64,000 nucleotides of DNA from NCBI GenBank assembly GCA_030549495.1, contig JAUIRK010000945.1:889501-953500 (forward strand), read 5' to 3'. Under the pieces are notes generated by a model. That model worked only from the letters and a program-made list of their open reading frames with translations. It did not search any database and had not been told where the DNA came from. Both the position numbers and the translations under genes were made by a program. Positions within the stretch are counted from its first letter, which is position 1; every line of letters starts with the position of its first letter. Source of the stretch: Nectonema munidae (Eukaryota > Nematomorpha > Nectonematoida > Nectonematidae). This document shows, one piece after another, positions 11,701-23,024 of this stretch.

Positions 11701-13115
11701 TTAAACGTATACGCACAAGTAAGACAAAATATTAACATATCTTGAAAATATTCTTTCAAAATAACAATTATAAGCTATTTTTGAATTTCCATATGTGTTG
11801 GCTAATTTTTGTAAATTTTAGATCACTTATAAACTAATAGCGTTATTTTATTTGCGCAAACTTTTTATAAAAATGATACTTGTTTTAGAAGAATTAACTG
11901 TTTTTCTTACAAATTTGCACTTTGAACTTCATGCATTCTTAAGTATATATACGAAATATAAGCCAGTGGCGAAAAAAATGTCAAGAAAATGATGAAAGCA
12001 ATTACCAATTAAAATTAAAATTAATTAAAAAACATATGTTAGAAATAAGACCTAAAATATTATGACAAATACGACATGCATACACCTATAACAAACATTA
12101 TACTTATTATATAAATATGTTTTATATTTTTAGTGTATATGTTTATAAGATACCCACCTTCCCCTAGAAAATATATTTAAGCCCCCCCCCCCCTCTTAAA
12201 ATATATAAATGTATACACTTTCTTATAGTCCCAGCTCCATTAAATTAATTTTTTAATTGGCTTTGTGTTTTCTCATACGAGACTTCATATTAGAATACTT
12301 CTGTAAAAGTCATTTATAAAATCTCAAATTCTTAAATATATCGGTCCATTTTAATTGGAAAGTTTTGCTTTTGTGCCCAAAAAACTTTTGCTTGATTGCT
12401 TGAATGTTTTGGATAAAATTTGCACTTTTTGAAATGTTCAATGCCATAAAGTAAGGAATTTCTGTAGGGACTTTACTTTTCAAACTTTCATGTTTTTTTA
12501 AAGAAATTTTTTTTTAAATTCTTAAAAATTTTAAGAAACTTTTTGTTACGCTATTTTTTACGCCTGATGTAAATGGGGCGTAAGTATTGTTGGTTAGATG
12601 CTGGATTCGATAACTTAAGGTCTTGGGTTCGATCCCGCATCAAGCCTGCTTTCCTCATAGTTCGATACAAGCGGCGCATTTGTGCCTTCTCGATGAAAAC
12701 ACCCTATGGTATCTTTACATTTATACCGTTTAAAATCTTTCGTATAGGAGTTAGAGTTATGGTTGGGGATTATTATATTTATATTTATCCATATTATCGT
12801 TTTAACCCTAAACCAAACCCTAACCCTAATTTCGATTTCAAGGGCTTAACAAGTAAAAAAACTAGATTTTTTAGCCTAAATATCTGAAATTTTAAATTAA
12901 AGATGTTTTTTCGTAAAAATTAATTTTTCGCCAATTGTCTTTTTGAATTATAATTCGTGAAAATGAAGTACTATACGACATTTTGAAATAATAACCGTTT
13001 ATATTTTTTAGATCCAGAGAAATATTCTAAAGAAGAGTTCATGAAGAATAACCCTATACGCATAGAAAATGCAAACCCCAAAAATACAATCTACGATCCT
13101 GAAACACAAGCTTGA
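5721..13115 (+). CDS. Spliced gene for an unrecognised secreted glycoprotein (4 exons, 254 aa)
   Basis: Exons are 5721-5772, 6417-6713, 9906-10217 and 13012-13115, with the stop at 13113-13115. Exon 1 encodes the signal peptide MLLASLILASLLSAVFT and ends at a perfect C|GTAAGT donor. All three introns are phase 1 and the split codons give Gln, Lys and Asp. Acceptors are TTTTTTTATAG, CTTCTATTAAG and ATTTTTTAG; the donors of exons 2 and 3 are GTAATG and GTATAC. Exons 2 and 3 each encode about 100 residues, start with a Cys (LCNF, RCFV) and have a second Cys after a beta-like stretch (EVKFSFEC, IQFYLLLQC), which suggests a duplicated domain. Five N-glycosylation sequons are visible (NFT, NYS, NTT, NET, NAT). 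The last 34 residues are polar and Asn-rich. I recognise no family. The weakest call is the exon 2 donor. Exons 2 and 3 have no frame break. Confidence 0.72.
5773..6416 (+). other. Intron 1 of the secreted-protein gene
   Basis: A 644-bp AT-rich intron in phase 1 that opens GTAAGT and closes TTTTTTTATAG. No embedded gene is seen. Confidence 0.65.
6714..9905 (+). other. Intron 2 of the secreted-protein gene
   Basis: A 3.2-kb AT-rich intron in phase 1. It holds the second copy of the local duplication (6775-6876) and homopolymer runs such as that near 8237. I see no exon or named transposon inside it. Confidence 0.6.
10218..13011 (+). other. Intron 3 of the secreted-protein gene
   Basis: A 2.8-kb phase-1 intron that opens GTATAC. 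It contains a long C run near 10310-10327, another near 12183-12193, a tRNA-like SINE head at 12575-12645 and a short telomere-like stretch at 12804-12829. Confidence 0.65.
12575..12645 (+). mobile_element. tRNA-derived SINE head
   Basis: The sequence starts GGGGCG, has GTTGGTTAGATGCTGG as an A-box-like part and GGTTCGATCC at 12626-12635 as a perfect B box. It cannot fold as a full tRNA and resembles the heads at 58621 and in the array units, so a SINE is more likely than a tRNA gene. Confidence 0.6.
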
Positions 13116-13860
13116 AAAATGGAAGAATTTAAGCTGCCTTTTTCACCAAATTACGTTAAAATATGTACACTTATTCGTGAGATGTTCGATTGGAGATAGA
13201 GAAAAAATAAAATTTATGCAAATAACTTTCTAAAAAAACATATCCTGTTTTTTTTTCCAAAATTTTTTTTTCACTTTAAGAATTTTTTTTTAAAAAATTG
13301 AGAAAAAAGTTAGTCCCCCCTTACTAACAAAATTAGTAAACGCTCTTGTCCAAATTTTCACTAATAATGAATTGATAAGTGTTACTCTTTTGAAAGTGAA
13401 ACTTAACAGCAAAATTAGTTAAAAGTTAAGAACACTTATTAATTATCGTTTTGACTTTTTCCAAATTTTAATTATTAATTAATTAAGGATTAGTTAACGA
13501 CTCCTTAAAATTACTATATCTCAGTCAACTTATGATTACTAACAAGATTAGAATCGGATCTCAAGAGCACTGCCTAAGCGTAAAAACCTTTGAATTCTTC
13601 AGAGGAAGAAAACCAGTATAAAAAACAGGCACCAATCTAATATAGTTCAGTAAAGTTACAATAAATCAAATTTGAAAATAAAACCAAATAAACTGGAAAT
13701 ATTTTGTTTGAAATTTATGAAATGAAAAAAAAATTATGTTGTTTGTTTTTTAAGGCTTTGCTGTAAGGATATATCCGAAAAACAAAATGGAAAATATTTC
13801 GTGAAAACTGAATATCTAAAAATATAAACCTTACATTTAACGCCATCTAACTTTTTCTCT
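13116..13860 (+). other. 3' UTR and AT-rich flank of the secreted-protein gene
   Basis: AATAAA at 13206-13211, 91 bp after the stop, is a fitting poly(A) signal. The rest is AT-rich with repeated ACTAA/TTAGT words; no gene is supported. Confidence 0.5.
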
Positions 13861-13865
13861 GTATG

Positions 13866-13950
13866 CTTCAAGTTATGTCGTCGGGATCGAACCTCTTATC
13901 TTCAGCTGCTAAGATGAGAGTTACATCCTAACAACCATTGAGGCTCGAGC
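13866..13950 (-). mobile_element. tRNA-derived SINE head, minus strand
   Basis: Read on the minus strand it begins GAGCCTCAATGGTTGTTAGG and has the B box GGTTCGATCC (complement of 13884-13893). The head matches that of the complete SINE at 20514, but the body differs. Confidence 0.65.
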
Positions 13951-14455
13951 ATAACCAGTAGACGTAACTAATAAAGTTAGTAAAATCATTCATTAATCTA
14001 TTTTGCAAATGCTACTCACTTTTTTCTTTCAGTGATACTCTAAATTAAAACAAAGTATTTGTTTGTTGGCAATTTTCACATCAAGTTTGACTAAAAATAA
14101 ACTTCCATATAACTTTGATGAAAACATTCAAAGTTGATTTACTTAAATCTTCCAAAAAGACCCTTTAATAACTGCAACAAAATATTTTGTATCCTAAGTC
14201 AGATGATAGATCTACTTAACTGTCTACTAAGCAATGCTTAGATGAAGAAAAAGAAAGAAGACTTTTTATCGAACATTGAATATTCTGAAAATACTACAAA
14301 AACACGTTAAGTAGAAAGCAAAAAAAGGAATAAAACTGGAGTAAACAGAGCTCTAAAGGTCATGAGTTAAAAATAAACAAGAATACTCATGTACTATATT
14401 AGAAAGAGTAAAAAAGTGTTATATCTATTTGTTACATTAATAACATTTAGACGCT
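13951..14455. other. AT-rich intergenic DNA
   Basis: No coding, RNA or repeat signal stands out here. Confidence 0.45.
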
Positions 14456-14459
14456 GTGG

Positions 14460-15720
14460 CGTAGCTAGGCTGGGGTCATGAGGAAGACCAATTTAAAAGA
14501 CTGTGTATTGTAGATGAGGAAAAAATAAAGATTTATCCAAGCACTTGCAAATATTGGAAAGGAAAAAATTTCTGCAACGCTTTAATGTTCCAACAACGCG
14601 GGAAAGTTTGTTGCTCAAATGAAGGATATGGTCGTTCCATTTTAGCCTAGCGTTGATTATGAGACCCAGAAGATTAAATTTTTTGACTAAAGATATTTAA
14701 GCAATTTAGGAGAATCTTTTTTTTTAGGTTTGAAAAGTCCATGCAGTGTGATTTACTGTGGTTAATGATTCGACCAATTTGAATTGCACCAATTGTCGAT
14801 TAGCTCAATAGTAGATAAAATGAATAGCATTATCAAGAACTTCATCCCTTACAGTTAGCAAATGTCATCAGCCACCTTTTTCTAATGAATTAGGTGAATC
14901 ATTAATGAATGTGGAAAAAAAGCAATGGACTAAGTAGCGAGCCTAGAAGTCTCGATTCAAAGTTAGGAATTGACGAAGACTATTTGATATTTATCGTACA
15001 AATAGGATTCCAAGAAGTTGAGCGAAAAATGTGAAAACCCGTAGAGTTCAAGCCTTTTTTATAAGCAAATTGAAAGCAAATTGCGTCGAATGCTTTTTTA
15101 AGGTCTATGAAAAAAATCTAAAACTTTTTGTTTGTTTCTAATTTTATTGATAAAAATGGAATGCTACATTTGTGTGGAATAGCCTTTTTTTAAAGCCAAA
15201 TTGATCCGACTTACACTATTTTGAACGCATAAATTGAATAGTTTGAACAATGGAACTACTATTAAAAAGATGGCATCGAAGGGAGACTTTTGCTTCTTTT
15301 TAAGCTGTCTATCGCCAAAAGGGCATCATTAATGGACTTATTTGTTCAAATTCAAAAAAATATTGTTATGGCGAGATGCGTATAGCTCAACGCTTCTGCA
15401 TCATCAACATATGGTCGCATGAGTCAAGCTTGCAATATTTATTGAAACTTTGGCCAATTTTGAAGGAATCGGTTTTTCTATCATCGTTTATTGATAATGA
15501 AGCAATGAGTTTTCTTAGCTTTGCTAATAGTGTATTTCACCTTATTTCTTATATTAATAAACTCGTCCTTCACTTCTGAGTAGGAATTTTTAAATTTGAG
15601 GCTTCTATAAATTTTGTCTCTATGTTTAATCAAACTAAGTATATGTAATTTGTAATCAATGAAGTGAAGGAAAGACCTTTGTCTTCATACAAATCTTGAT
15701 CTATTTAAGGGAAATAAATT
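14460..15720 (-). mobile_element. Heavily decayed CR1/Jockey-like LINE reverse transcriptase
   Basis: On the minus strand, in order and across several frames: a linker KHRDKIYRSLKF followed by RNKVKYTISKAKK near 15600-15700; FIDLKKAFDAI near 15090; SLLSPLLFF near 14935; a VADDI box near 14870 in place of the usual YADD/FADD; and INHSKSHCMDFS near 14770. This order is that of a non-LTR reverse transcriptase. Stops and frame changes are numerous, so it is an old dead copy. Confidence 0.65.
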
Positions 15721-15839
15721 TTAAAATGTCGAAAAACTTATTTATTGAAGCTAAAAATAGATAAAAGCTGAAAAGTCTAAGGAATAATAATGAATAAGTT
15801 TTAAAGATATAAGTGCCATGAGTTATATCGCCTAAGTTC

Positions 15840-16557
15840 TGAGATATTTCATTTTAAATTTAAATACAAATCACTTTGCAAATAGAATTTTAGGAGCCAA
15901 TAAAAGATTTCTGCTGAGTAACAAGATGTTCACAAAATTCTTTCTGCATTAATTTAAACGAATCTTTGTTGCCAAAAACTTCCTCTAACATTGAAAAGTT
16001 TGCAAAACTTCCTTCTTCCACTCTTTATTTCTACAGTGGGAGTTTAGTTTTGTAGCATCTACAATTATAACTCCATGATATTGAATATAGCCAAATTCAT
16101 TTCATTTATATGGCTAAAAATATCTGACAAATAGGCTTAGCTATAAATAAATTCTTAATTATATAAAGTCTCAAATTGTTCTGAATGTCTTTCTATTCTA
16201 AAAATCGTAAAACTTCCTTAAAAGCCAACGAACTTCTCTGTGGTAAAGAAGAAATTAATTTCAGACTCATAAACACACATGTTTTCAATTTGTGAAAAAA
16301 GCTAAAGTTGAACAATGTTAATAAATTATTTTATCTCAAATGATGTCAAATACAGGGAGCAACGTGAATTTAAAGAAGAAAAGACACAAAGCCCAACCGA
16401 TTTGTATTTGGTTTCCATTATATCTAGACGTAAAAATTGATGGACTATTTTCATTCTTTTTAAGTTTTTTTTGCAAAAATTAAAAACAGTTTACGGACCG
16501 CCTGGCACACAGCCATGGATCCTTTAGGGTTCTGTGGACGGCAGGTTAAGAACCACT
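15840..16557 (-). pseudogene. Decayed hAT transposase with one terminal repeat
   Basis: The minus strand begins at 16557 with CAGTGGTTCTTAACCTGCCG, a typical hAT terminus. Downstream are TTEKFVGF (the HTEVRWL region of the SCAND3/ZBED-like hAT group) and AYLSDIFSHINEMNLAIF (its K-L-A-Y-L-x-D-I-F region). Frames are broken and the other end was not found. Confidence 0.6.
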
Positions 16558-17865
16558 GACCTGAATGTATGTTTGTTAAAGTAGACATATACTTATTTTT
16601 CACTATATTTATATTCGAGAAGGCTGATTCACATAAGTATGCTGGAGAAAAAATAGATCATAAAAATAAGACACATTTTTCGAGATGTGGATATTTTCCA
16701 GACAAAAGAAATTAAGAACGTGAGTCAAAAAATTCCCAAATTATTTTAGATTTTTAATACTTCAAGGTCAAAAGAACACTTTCCTTAATTTGAAGTATTT
16801 TAGCAAAATATTTTAGAAAAATTTCAGAAAAATTTTTCTAAAAATATTTTAGAAGTTTTTTTTGAAGTATAACGATTTGTTTTAAAAGATAAACTCATAA
16901 ATTCTTCAAGCGATTCCAGGCTCATTATTAGCGAAATGTTTAAACTTAAATACCGGAAAGCACACTTTTGCTCTCAGGGAACGTTTTGGACGCCACTGGT
17001 ATTGAAGTTATATAAATAATTATGCACTTGCTTACGTAACATGCGGAGTATAAACAAATTGTATAATTCATCGTAACTAAACTGGTTAGTATATTATCAC
17101 TGCCAGATTTATATTTCTTTCATGTTACTTTTTTATTCATGCCGAATTTGGATAACAAAAAAATATAAGTGATTTTAATTAAAAATATTAATAAGTTAAG
17201 TTATCACAACTCACATATGGTATTTGTACAATATTTTAGCAAACCGATCCTATTAAACTCTAATTTATTGAGGAAAAATGGTTTTTGTCGAAATCTTTCC
17301 AAATTTTAATACTAAAATTTCTTTTTTATTGGGAATAATGGAAATATTTTTCTTTATCTTGTAAATTAGCCTACTATTGAATTTCTAATTTTTAAATACT
17401 TTTTGTTCTCGTAATATTTTGCATCTTATCTAACAAAAAAATCATTGATGAGTTTTATAAAAATCATATGTAAACTTATAAAACATAATTTTCTATTGAA
17501 ATTGAAAGAAAAGTAGGGAAATTCCATTTCTAGTTTTTTAGCTTTTCACTTTTTTCTATAATTACTTGTTGTAATATAATTATTAAAATTAGATGGCGTT
17601 AAAATTTCATTTCAACCTTGAATTAAAATTAAATTTGAATCGTTGTACAAAAAACTCTTATTATAATTGGAATAGAAGAATAAAATTAAACACAGTTTGT
17701 ACATGAAGTTTTAGTAAGATTTTACAAAAAAAATGTGAAAATTTAGAGCAAATTGTTGTTCATTCTTGACAATCAAATAAACAAAAATCTCTTTTTGAGC
17801 TTAATTTATTGCTCATCTACATTATCTCTTGTAAATCCATAAAAAAAGATAATAAAATTCCATGA
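16558..17865 (-). other. hAT C-terminal fragment (16560-16660), then AT-rich DNA
   Basis: The minus strand of 16560-16660 reads SPAYLCESAFSNINIVKNKY, the C-terminal signature of hAT transposases, so the element that starts at 16557 seems to have inserted next to or into an older hAT copy. Another hAT-like end (CAGTGGCGTCC) lies near 16995 on the minus strand. The remainder is plain AT-rich sequence. Confidence 0.5.
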
Positions 17866-17871
17866 CAGTAG

Positions 17872-18332
17872 GACTTTTTACCCAAATACAAACAAATATG
17901 TTCTTTATTTACAAATAAGAACTTGAAATTAAAAATAATATTAAATAAATGCTTAAAATAAAAAGATACAGAGATATTTAAGTTTGAACGAGAGCTGGTA
18001 ATAGAGTATTGTTATATATTTTTATGTCACCCATTTTCTTGCCAGGCCACATACATTAGAAATCATTTAAATTAAAAAATTATTTTGTGTTATCAAACTT
18101 ACTATTATAAAATAATTATATTATTATTTATAAATAATTATTATATTTTAAGTTATTATTATAATATAAACAATTTTAATTTAAAAAAATAGATTAATTT
18201 TTATAATTCAATATCAAATTTATAATTTTATATTAGTTTTATCCTGAGAATAATTCTTCTATGTATATTTAACTTATTCTTTTAATATTTAAATTTATTT
18301 TCATCTGTTTGGGTGTATTTGGGTAAAAAGTC
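17872..18332. mobile_element. MITE with 18-bp perfect terminal inverted repeats
   Basis: GACTTTTTACCCAAATAC at 17872-17889 is perfectly inverted at 18315-18332. The interior is AT-rich with no coding signal. No clear target duplication was found, so the superfamily is open. Confidence 0.65.
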
Positions 18333-18539
18333 TCACCCGTTCTATGATATCAGATCTTACCTTAATGCATTTTTAAGCTATAAACCAAATGGGAGAAAAG
18401 ATAGAGGGGAACGGTATTACGCCATAATCCATGTATTCAAGAGAACTATGTCCAGAAAGTTGCAAAACCAAGCTAATTTTCATCCTCTACATGACTTTTT
18501 TACTATGTAATTTCAAATCAATTTATTAGTCACACCAAC

Positions 18540-19340
18540 TTCACATTTATACTTTTTGTAGATTAGCAAACTTTCAGATTAAGAATGCACACCAAATGTT
18601 TCAAAGTGTTTATGTTGTGATCACAAATCATAAGCAAGTTTAGAACCTTTTCACGTGTGTCTTTTAGGTACATAGATAGAGAGAACACATAGTCAAAGTA
18701 AAAAATTCTACTTTCACATCCAGCAAGACGCAATCTTTAAGATGATCAGGCTTTAAAATTTTTGGAATAAATATTTTGTTTCCATTTACAGTATCAAACA
18801 ATGATGTATTTTTATCATGATACCAAATAGCTAGCTCATTTATAGTGAAAATATTATTAGTAAAAACACTAAACCCAAAATTAATGTAGGTATCTTATAT
18901 GAGTCCCCATGAAGAAATTAAGACGCAGAAATAAGAAGAATCCTCGTTCAAATTGAAATGTTCAACATTGAACAAAAATTAAAATGCTCAAACATTAATC
19001 AATAAAAATATCCTCCATCATTTATATAATAGTATTTGGGACAATAGTTTCTATTAGGATCATATATTTTTAATGGACAATTTGCTCTGAAGCTGATGAA
19101 TTGTTCTTCAATTGAAATATAAGAATACTATGTCTAGTATGATGTAAAAATTCACCTAAAATGATGATAGATTTTTGTTATGGAATTTAATTTATCAATG
19201 AATGCCTTTTGTTATCGTAGGTGGTAAAAACGTACATGCGTGAAAACATGCCTCTTCTTAAATTTCCTCTTATATAGGCATTTCCGTAGTTAGAAAAGAA
19301 ATTAGGGATTTTACCTTCTGAGCACCATTCTTTCCAATAT
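18540..19340 (-). pseudogene. Decayed piggyBac-like transposase trace
   Basis: Near 19070-19125 the minus strand reads SIEEQFISFRANCPLK, which resembles the conserved DEQ..PFKGR..LKQY block of piggyBac transposases. Further frames downstream (for example FSVFTNNIFTINELAIWYHD) are protein-like but unassigned. The frame is repeatedly broken. Confidence 0.35.
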
Positions 19341-20500
19341 AATGTAAACTTCACAAGTATAGCTATGTTTAGGGTTATTAGAACTTAAAATATTAAATTA
19401 ATACATGGAATCAAAGAAAATAATAAAATTTATGTGTAGTTGGATATCATTTAAGTCATTTTAATTTCATATATGTAAGTAATAAAATTGAAATCAAAAA
19501 ATAATTTAAATATGGCAAAAATATCTATGGCGTTTTTAATTAACTATTTAGCTACTGGAGGATCACTGATGGCATTTCCCACATTTATTCTTTGAGTACG
19601 ACATGTAAGAGTAGAATTTGGCGTCCAAGAATAGACAGTCTAATAAGGAGAAATCAAATTTTCATTAAACCTATCAGTCACCGCAAAGAAAGAGGAAGAA
19701 GAAGACATAGAAAAGGATGAATAGGAACTAAGTTGTCTTCCGGTTTCAGAGGTATAACCATAAGATGAGTTCAAAATCATTTTTGAGCAAAACGAAAAAA
19801 TTTAAAATAATATATAAAGAATATAAAAAAAACGTTTCGATTATCTAGTGTAAAAGTGATTGGAAAAAAATTTTACTTGTAGAAAATTAGTAAAAAAGAA
19901 TGTAAAAAATGAACTAAAACAAAAGCATAAAATGTATGAGAAAAACTGAGGAGAATCACTGAAGAAAAAATACAAATGAGGAATGTTGAAGGAAGACATG
20001 GCAAATACAATCCAAAATCGTTAAATCATATGAAAAGAAGATTATTCTACGTAAACAAAACTCGTGAATGCTGGATTTTTATAAATCTATTACGCATGCA
20101 TTCCTCAAGTTTCATAGAATGTATAGGATGAAAAAATCTCTCACTTTTTCGTTAGATCGTTTTATCTTTAATTATATTTGAAGAAATGTAAGATGTGTAC
20201 ACTTATTTAAACATTCACAATCATGATAAACTTTTATAATGAAATTAAATTTGATATTTTAATAATTTAGAAAGTATTTTTGTATTAAAACATAGTAGAT
20301 TTTATTAAATAATATTGTTTGATTGATTTGCATTAAAGAAGGATATAGTTAGTATACAAAATTTTTCCGTGTAGCGAAGGTTAAAGTATATTATATTTGA
20401 TTATGTGAAAGATGTTATTATCTAACATCTTTTAGGCCTTTTTTTAAATTTTGTTGAAAATTAAACATAATTTATGTCAAGTGACCTTAATGGAGTTTTT
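19341..20500. other. AT-rich DNA with one unassigned minus-strand coding-like stretch
   Basis: The minus strand of about 19533-19785 gives a serine-rich stretch, an in-frame stop, and then TVYSWTPNSTLTCRTQR up to a second stop. I cannot assign it; it may be part of a dead transposon. The rest has no signal. Confidence 0.3.
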
Positions 20501-20513
20501 AATAATAAAAATT

Positions 20514-20706
20514 AGAGCCTCATGGTTGTTAGGGTGTACCTCTCAGCTTAACAGTTGAAGGTCAGGGGTTCGATCCCCAAGGCTCCCAATGCTAAAAAAA
20601 CAAATTCACAAAAACTGTGATTAATCATCTTAAATTTGTAAAAGCCTCATGCCAGCTTTCGAAATCCTTGCATTTTACAAGCTGTGTCAAATAAAACAAC
20701 AACAAC
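20514..20706 (+). mobile_element. Complete tRNA-derived SINE with target duplication
   Basis: The head GAGCCTCATGGTTGTTAGGG leads to the B box GGTTCGATCC. A non-tRNA body of about 110 bp follows, ending in an ACA/ATA simple tail. It is flanked by a perfect 13-bp direct repeat, AATAATAAAAATT (20501-20513 and 20707-20719), the hallmark of LINE-driven insertion. Confidence 0.85.
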
Positions 20707-20719
20707 AATAATAAAAATT

Positions 20720-21855
20720 CAGAATTTTATTAATAATATTTTATTCTATTTTATATAATGGACATTATCTAATAATTCATTAATTTTCTCGTTTTACGTA
20801 AATTATTTCTTATTTTTTAGTTTCTCTTTGAAAAATTAAAAAAATATTTTGTGTATTTAAATTTCGCGTGGTCTTTTGTTTGATAATATGCTTTATTTTT
20901 AGAATTGATCTCATCTAATATTTTAAAAATACTTATTTAAATTACATTTCTTTATATTTTTCTCTTTTAGTAATTTACGTTATTTTTCTGTTGAACAATA
21001 GCTAGAGAGTATAAATAAGATATATTAATATTTTGATCTTACTCATCTGAATCTAAGTTTATTTTATATAATCTATGCTGAACTATCTGTAATCAATTTG
21101 ATATTTTTTTATGAAGTGACTACTAATGACACCAAAAAACTTTAGTTATTGAATCTATTTGCTGAATTCAATTCTCCTAATTGCTGTAATTTAATGATAA
21201 AATGTAACTACTTGATATACCTTATAAGCGGAGCTAAGTATGTGTAATTATTTTACATATATATTTATTTAACCATAAACCAATATATAAGCTTAGTATT
21301 CGCCTAAATACATATGTTTGACTATTAGTAAAATGTATTTATAAATATAAAAGCTAGAAGTTTAAAAATCAAACTACCTATTTGTATCTGTTAGTATTTT
21401 TATTTTACTTAATAAAAACATTATGTCATAAAAGATCAAGACCTAAAATAGATATCTCTCGTGTTGGGGGACGATGAGATTTTGAAATTTTTTAGGGTGT
21501 TTATAGTTTAGTAAGTTTATTATTATATAATATATATATAAAGCTTGAGAAATAAAGTTACAGAGGTAAAAGAAAAAAATTGGTGCACAAATTATAAAGT
21601 TTCTTTTGAGTTTCTGATCCCAAAGGAAGATCTGAAGTTTATAGTGAAAAAGTTTTTAGGAAACCCTGTTTTTAATTAATTAATTCCATTCTTGCATTTA
21701 TCTTATCATTTAAAAATATCCTATATTTATTTTATCCATTGAAAAACTTATTATTAAATGAGAATTATTAAAAACTCATAAATATATTAATGATAGACAA
21801 AAATGTAAAAACAAGGCCTATTTCTTTCATCTAGAATTTAAGGATCCTCAAATGG
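20720..21855. other. AT-rich intergenic DNA
   Basis: No supported gene or repeat. Confidence 0.45.
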
Positions 21856-21863
21856 GTTGAAAT

Positions 21864-22015
21864 CAGTGACGGATCTTGAAATTGACCAAGACGGGGGGGG
21901 CAACTTTAAAAAATACTACCATACAAGTTATGAGCAAAATCAGTAAGGGGAATTTCTGAAGCCATTCTTCATAAGGGGGGCTAGGCCCAGGTGGCCTCTT
22001 CTGGATCCACTAGTG
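21864..22015. mobile_element. 152-bp non-autonomous hAT MITE
   Basis: Imperfect terminal inverted repeats (CAGTGACGGATCTTG and, inverted, CACTAGTGGATCCAG) bound a G-run-rich interior. A perfect 8-bp target duplication, GTTGAAAT, lies at 21856-21863 and 22016-22023. The 8-bp duplication and CAGTG end are diagnostic of hAT. Confidence 0.88.
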
Positions 22016-22335
22016 GTTGAAATCAACCCTCCTTGTGCGTCTCTGCTATTTTTTATGGGGTCAGCGTAGCTATCAGGGTCAAAATGGGGTTGATGATAAA
22101 ATGTGTTGAATAAACTTTTTCCACCGAAAATATATTTTGACGAATAAAGATTTAACGTTTTTAGTTCTGTGTTTTAACAATTTATGAAATGCGAAATTGT
22201 ATTGAATTTCTCTTAATGATATTTAAATTTTCTGGATATTTACATTTTTTGGATCGATAAGATCTTGAAATTCTCAAAAGGGTTCTAAAAAGTATAGGGA
22301 CACGATCTAGTTAACTCAGATTCTGACTCCAAGTA

Positions 22336-23022
22336 CAGGTTGACTATCACTAAACCGGCATTATTTGGACTTAAAAGATTCTGGGTTAGCCGTTTTGCCG
22401 GGTTAACCATGTATTAGGTCCATCTAATAAACTAATCACCAGTAATGTAGCGGTTAGTTAAAGTTTATAATAGAGCTATAGATAGTAAAAGAACATTTGT
22501 ATCTTATGCATAACGCTTTGTACATATGACAATTTAATGATAGTTTGGGATCGTTCACAAATAATGTCAGCCAATTTTCCTTCATTTTTGACCCCTTATT
22601 TCAGCCCCATTCTCCATTTTAGTTGGGGTGGACACGTTTACTCCAATAATAAACAAATTAGAAGGAATCATGGACGAAAAGCTCACATTTTTACATTAAA
22701 ATTTAATATCTATGTTTTTATATTTTTTAAAAAATTTTATAATTGAATAGAGAGACCTTTATTATGATATTAATATACACAATAATTTTAAAAACATTTT
22801 CTTATTATTCGGTAAGCATCGACATTTTGAAATATAGTCGGAATCGTTGGAAAAATTCAGATCACTACATCACTACGAATCACCATATCTTCTTTTTAGA
22901 TGAAATTTTTCTCTAAAACTTTTTCATATTTTTTCTTTTAAAAAAAAACTCCCACATTTTTGCAAACAAAATTACTGATAGTAGCGGATTACTGATCGCC
23001 GGATTATTGATAGTTCAATCGG
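22336..23022. mobile_element. pogo/Tigger-like MITE
   Basis: The left end CAGGTTGACTATCACTAAAC and the inverted right end CCGATTGAACTATCAATAAT are related to pogo/Tigger termini. Both are bounded by TA (22334-22335 and 23023-23024). The right end has two related copies of the ATTA/CCGG motif. There is no transposase. Confidence 0.6.
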
Positions 23023-23024
23023 TA

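Noticed and set aside
12575-12645. Possible tRNA gene
   Set aside because: A good B box, but no consistent acceptor or anticodon stem; better explained as a SINE head. The same holds for 13866-13950, 20514-20590, 34376-34465 and 58621-58690.
12804-12829. Telomere-like CCCTAA words
   Set aside because: Only about four imperfect repeats, with degenerate TTAGAG/TTATGG-like words nearby; too short to call an interstitial telomere.
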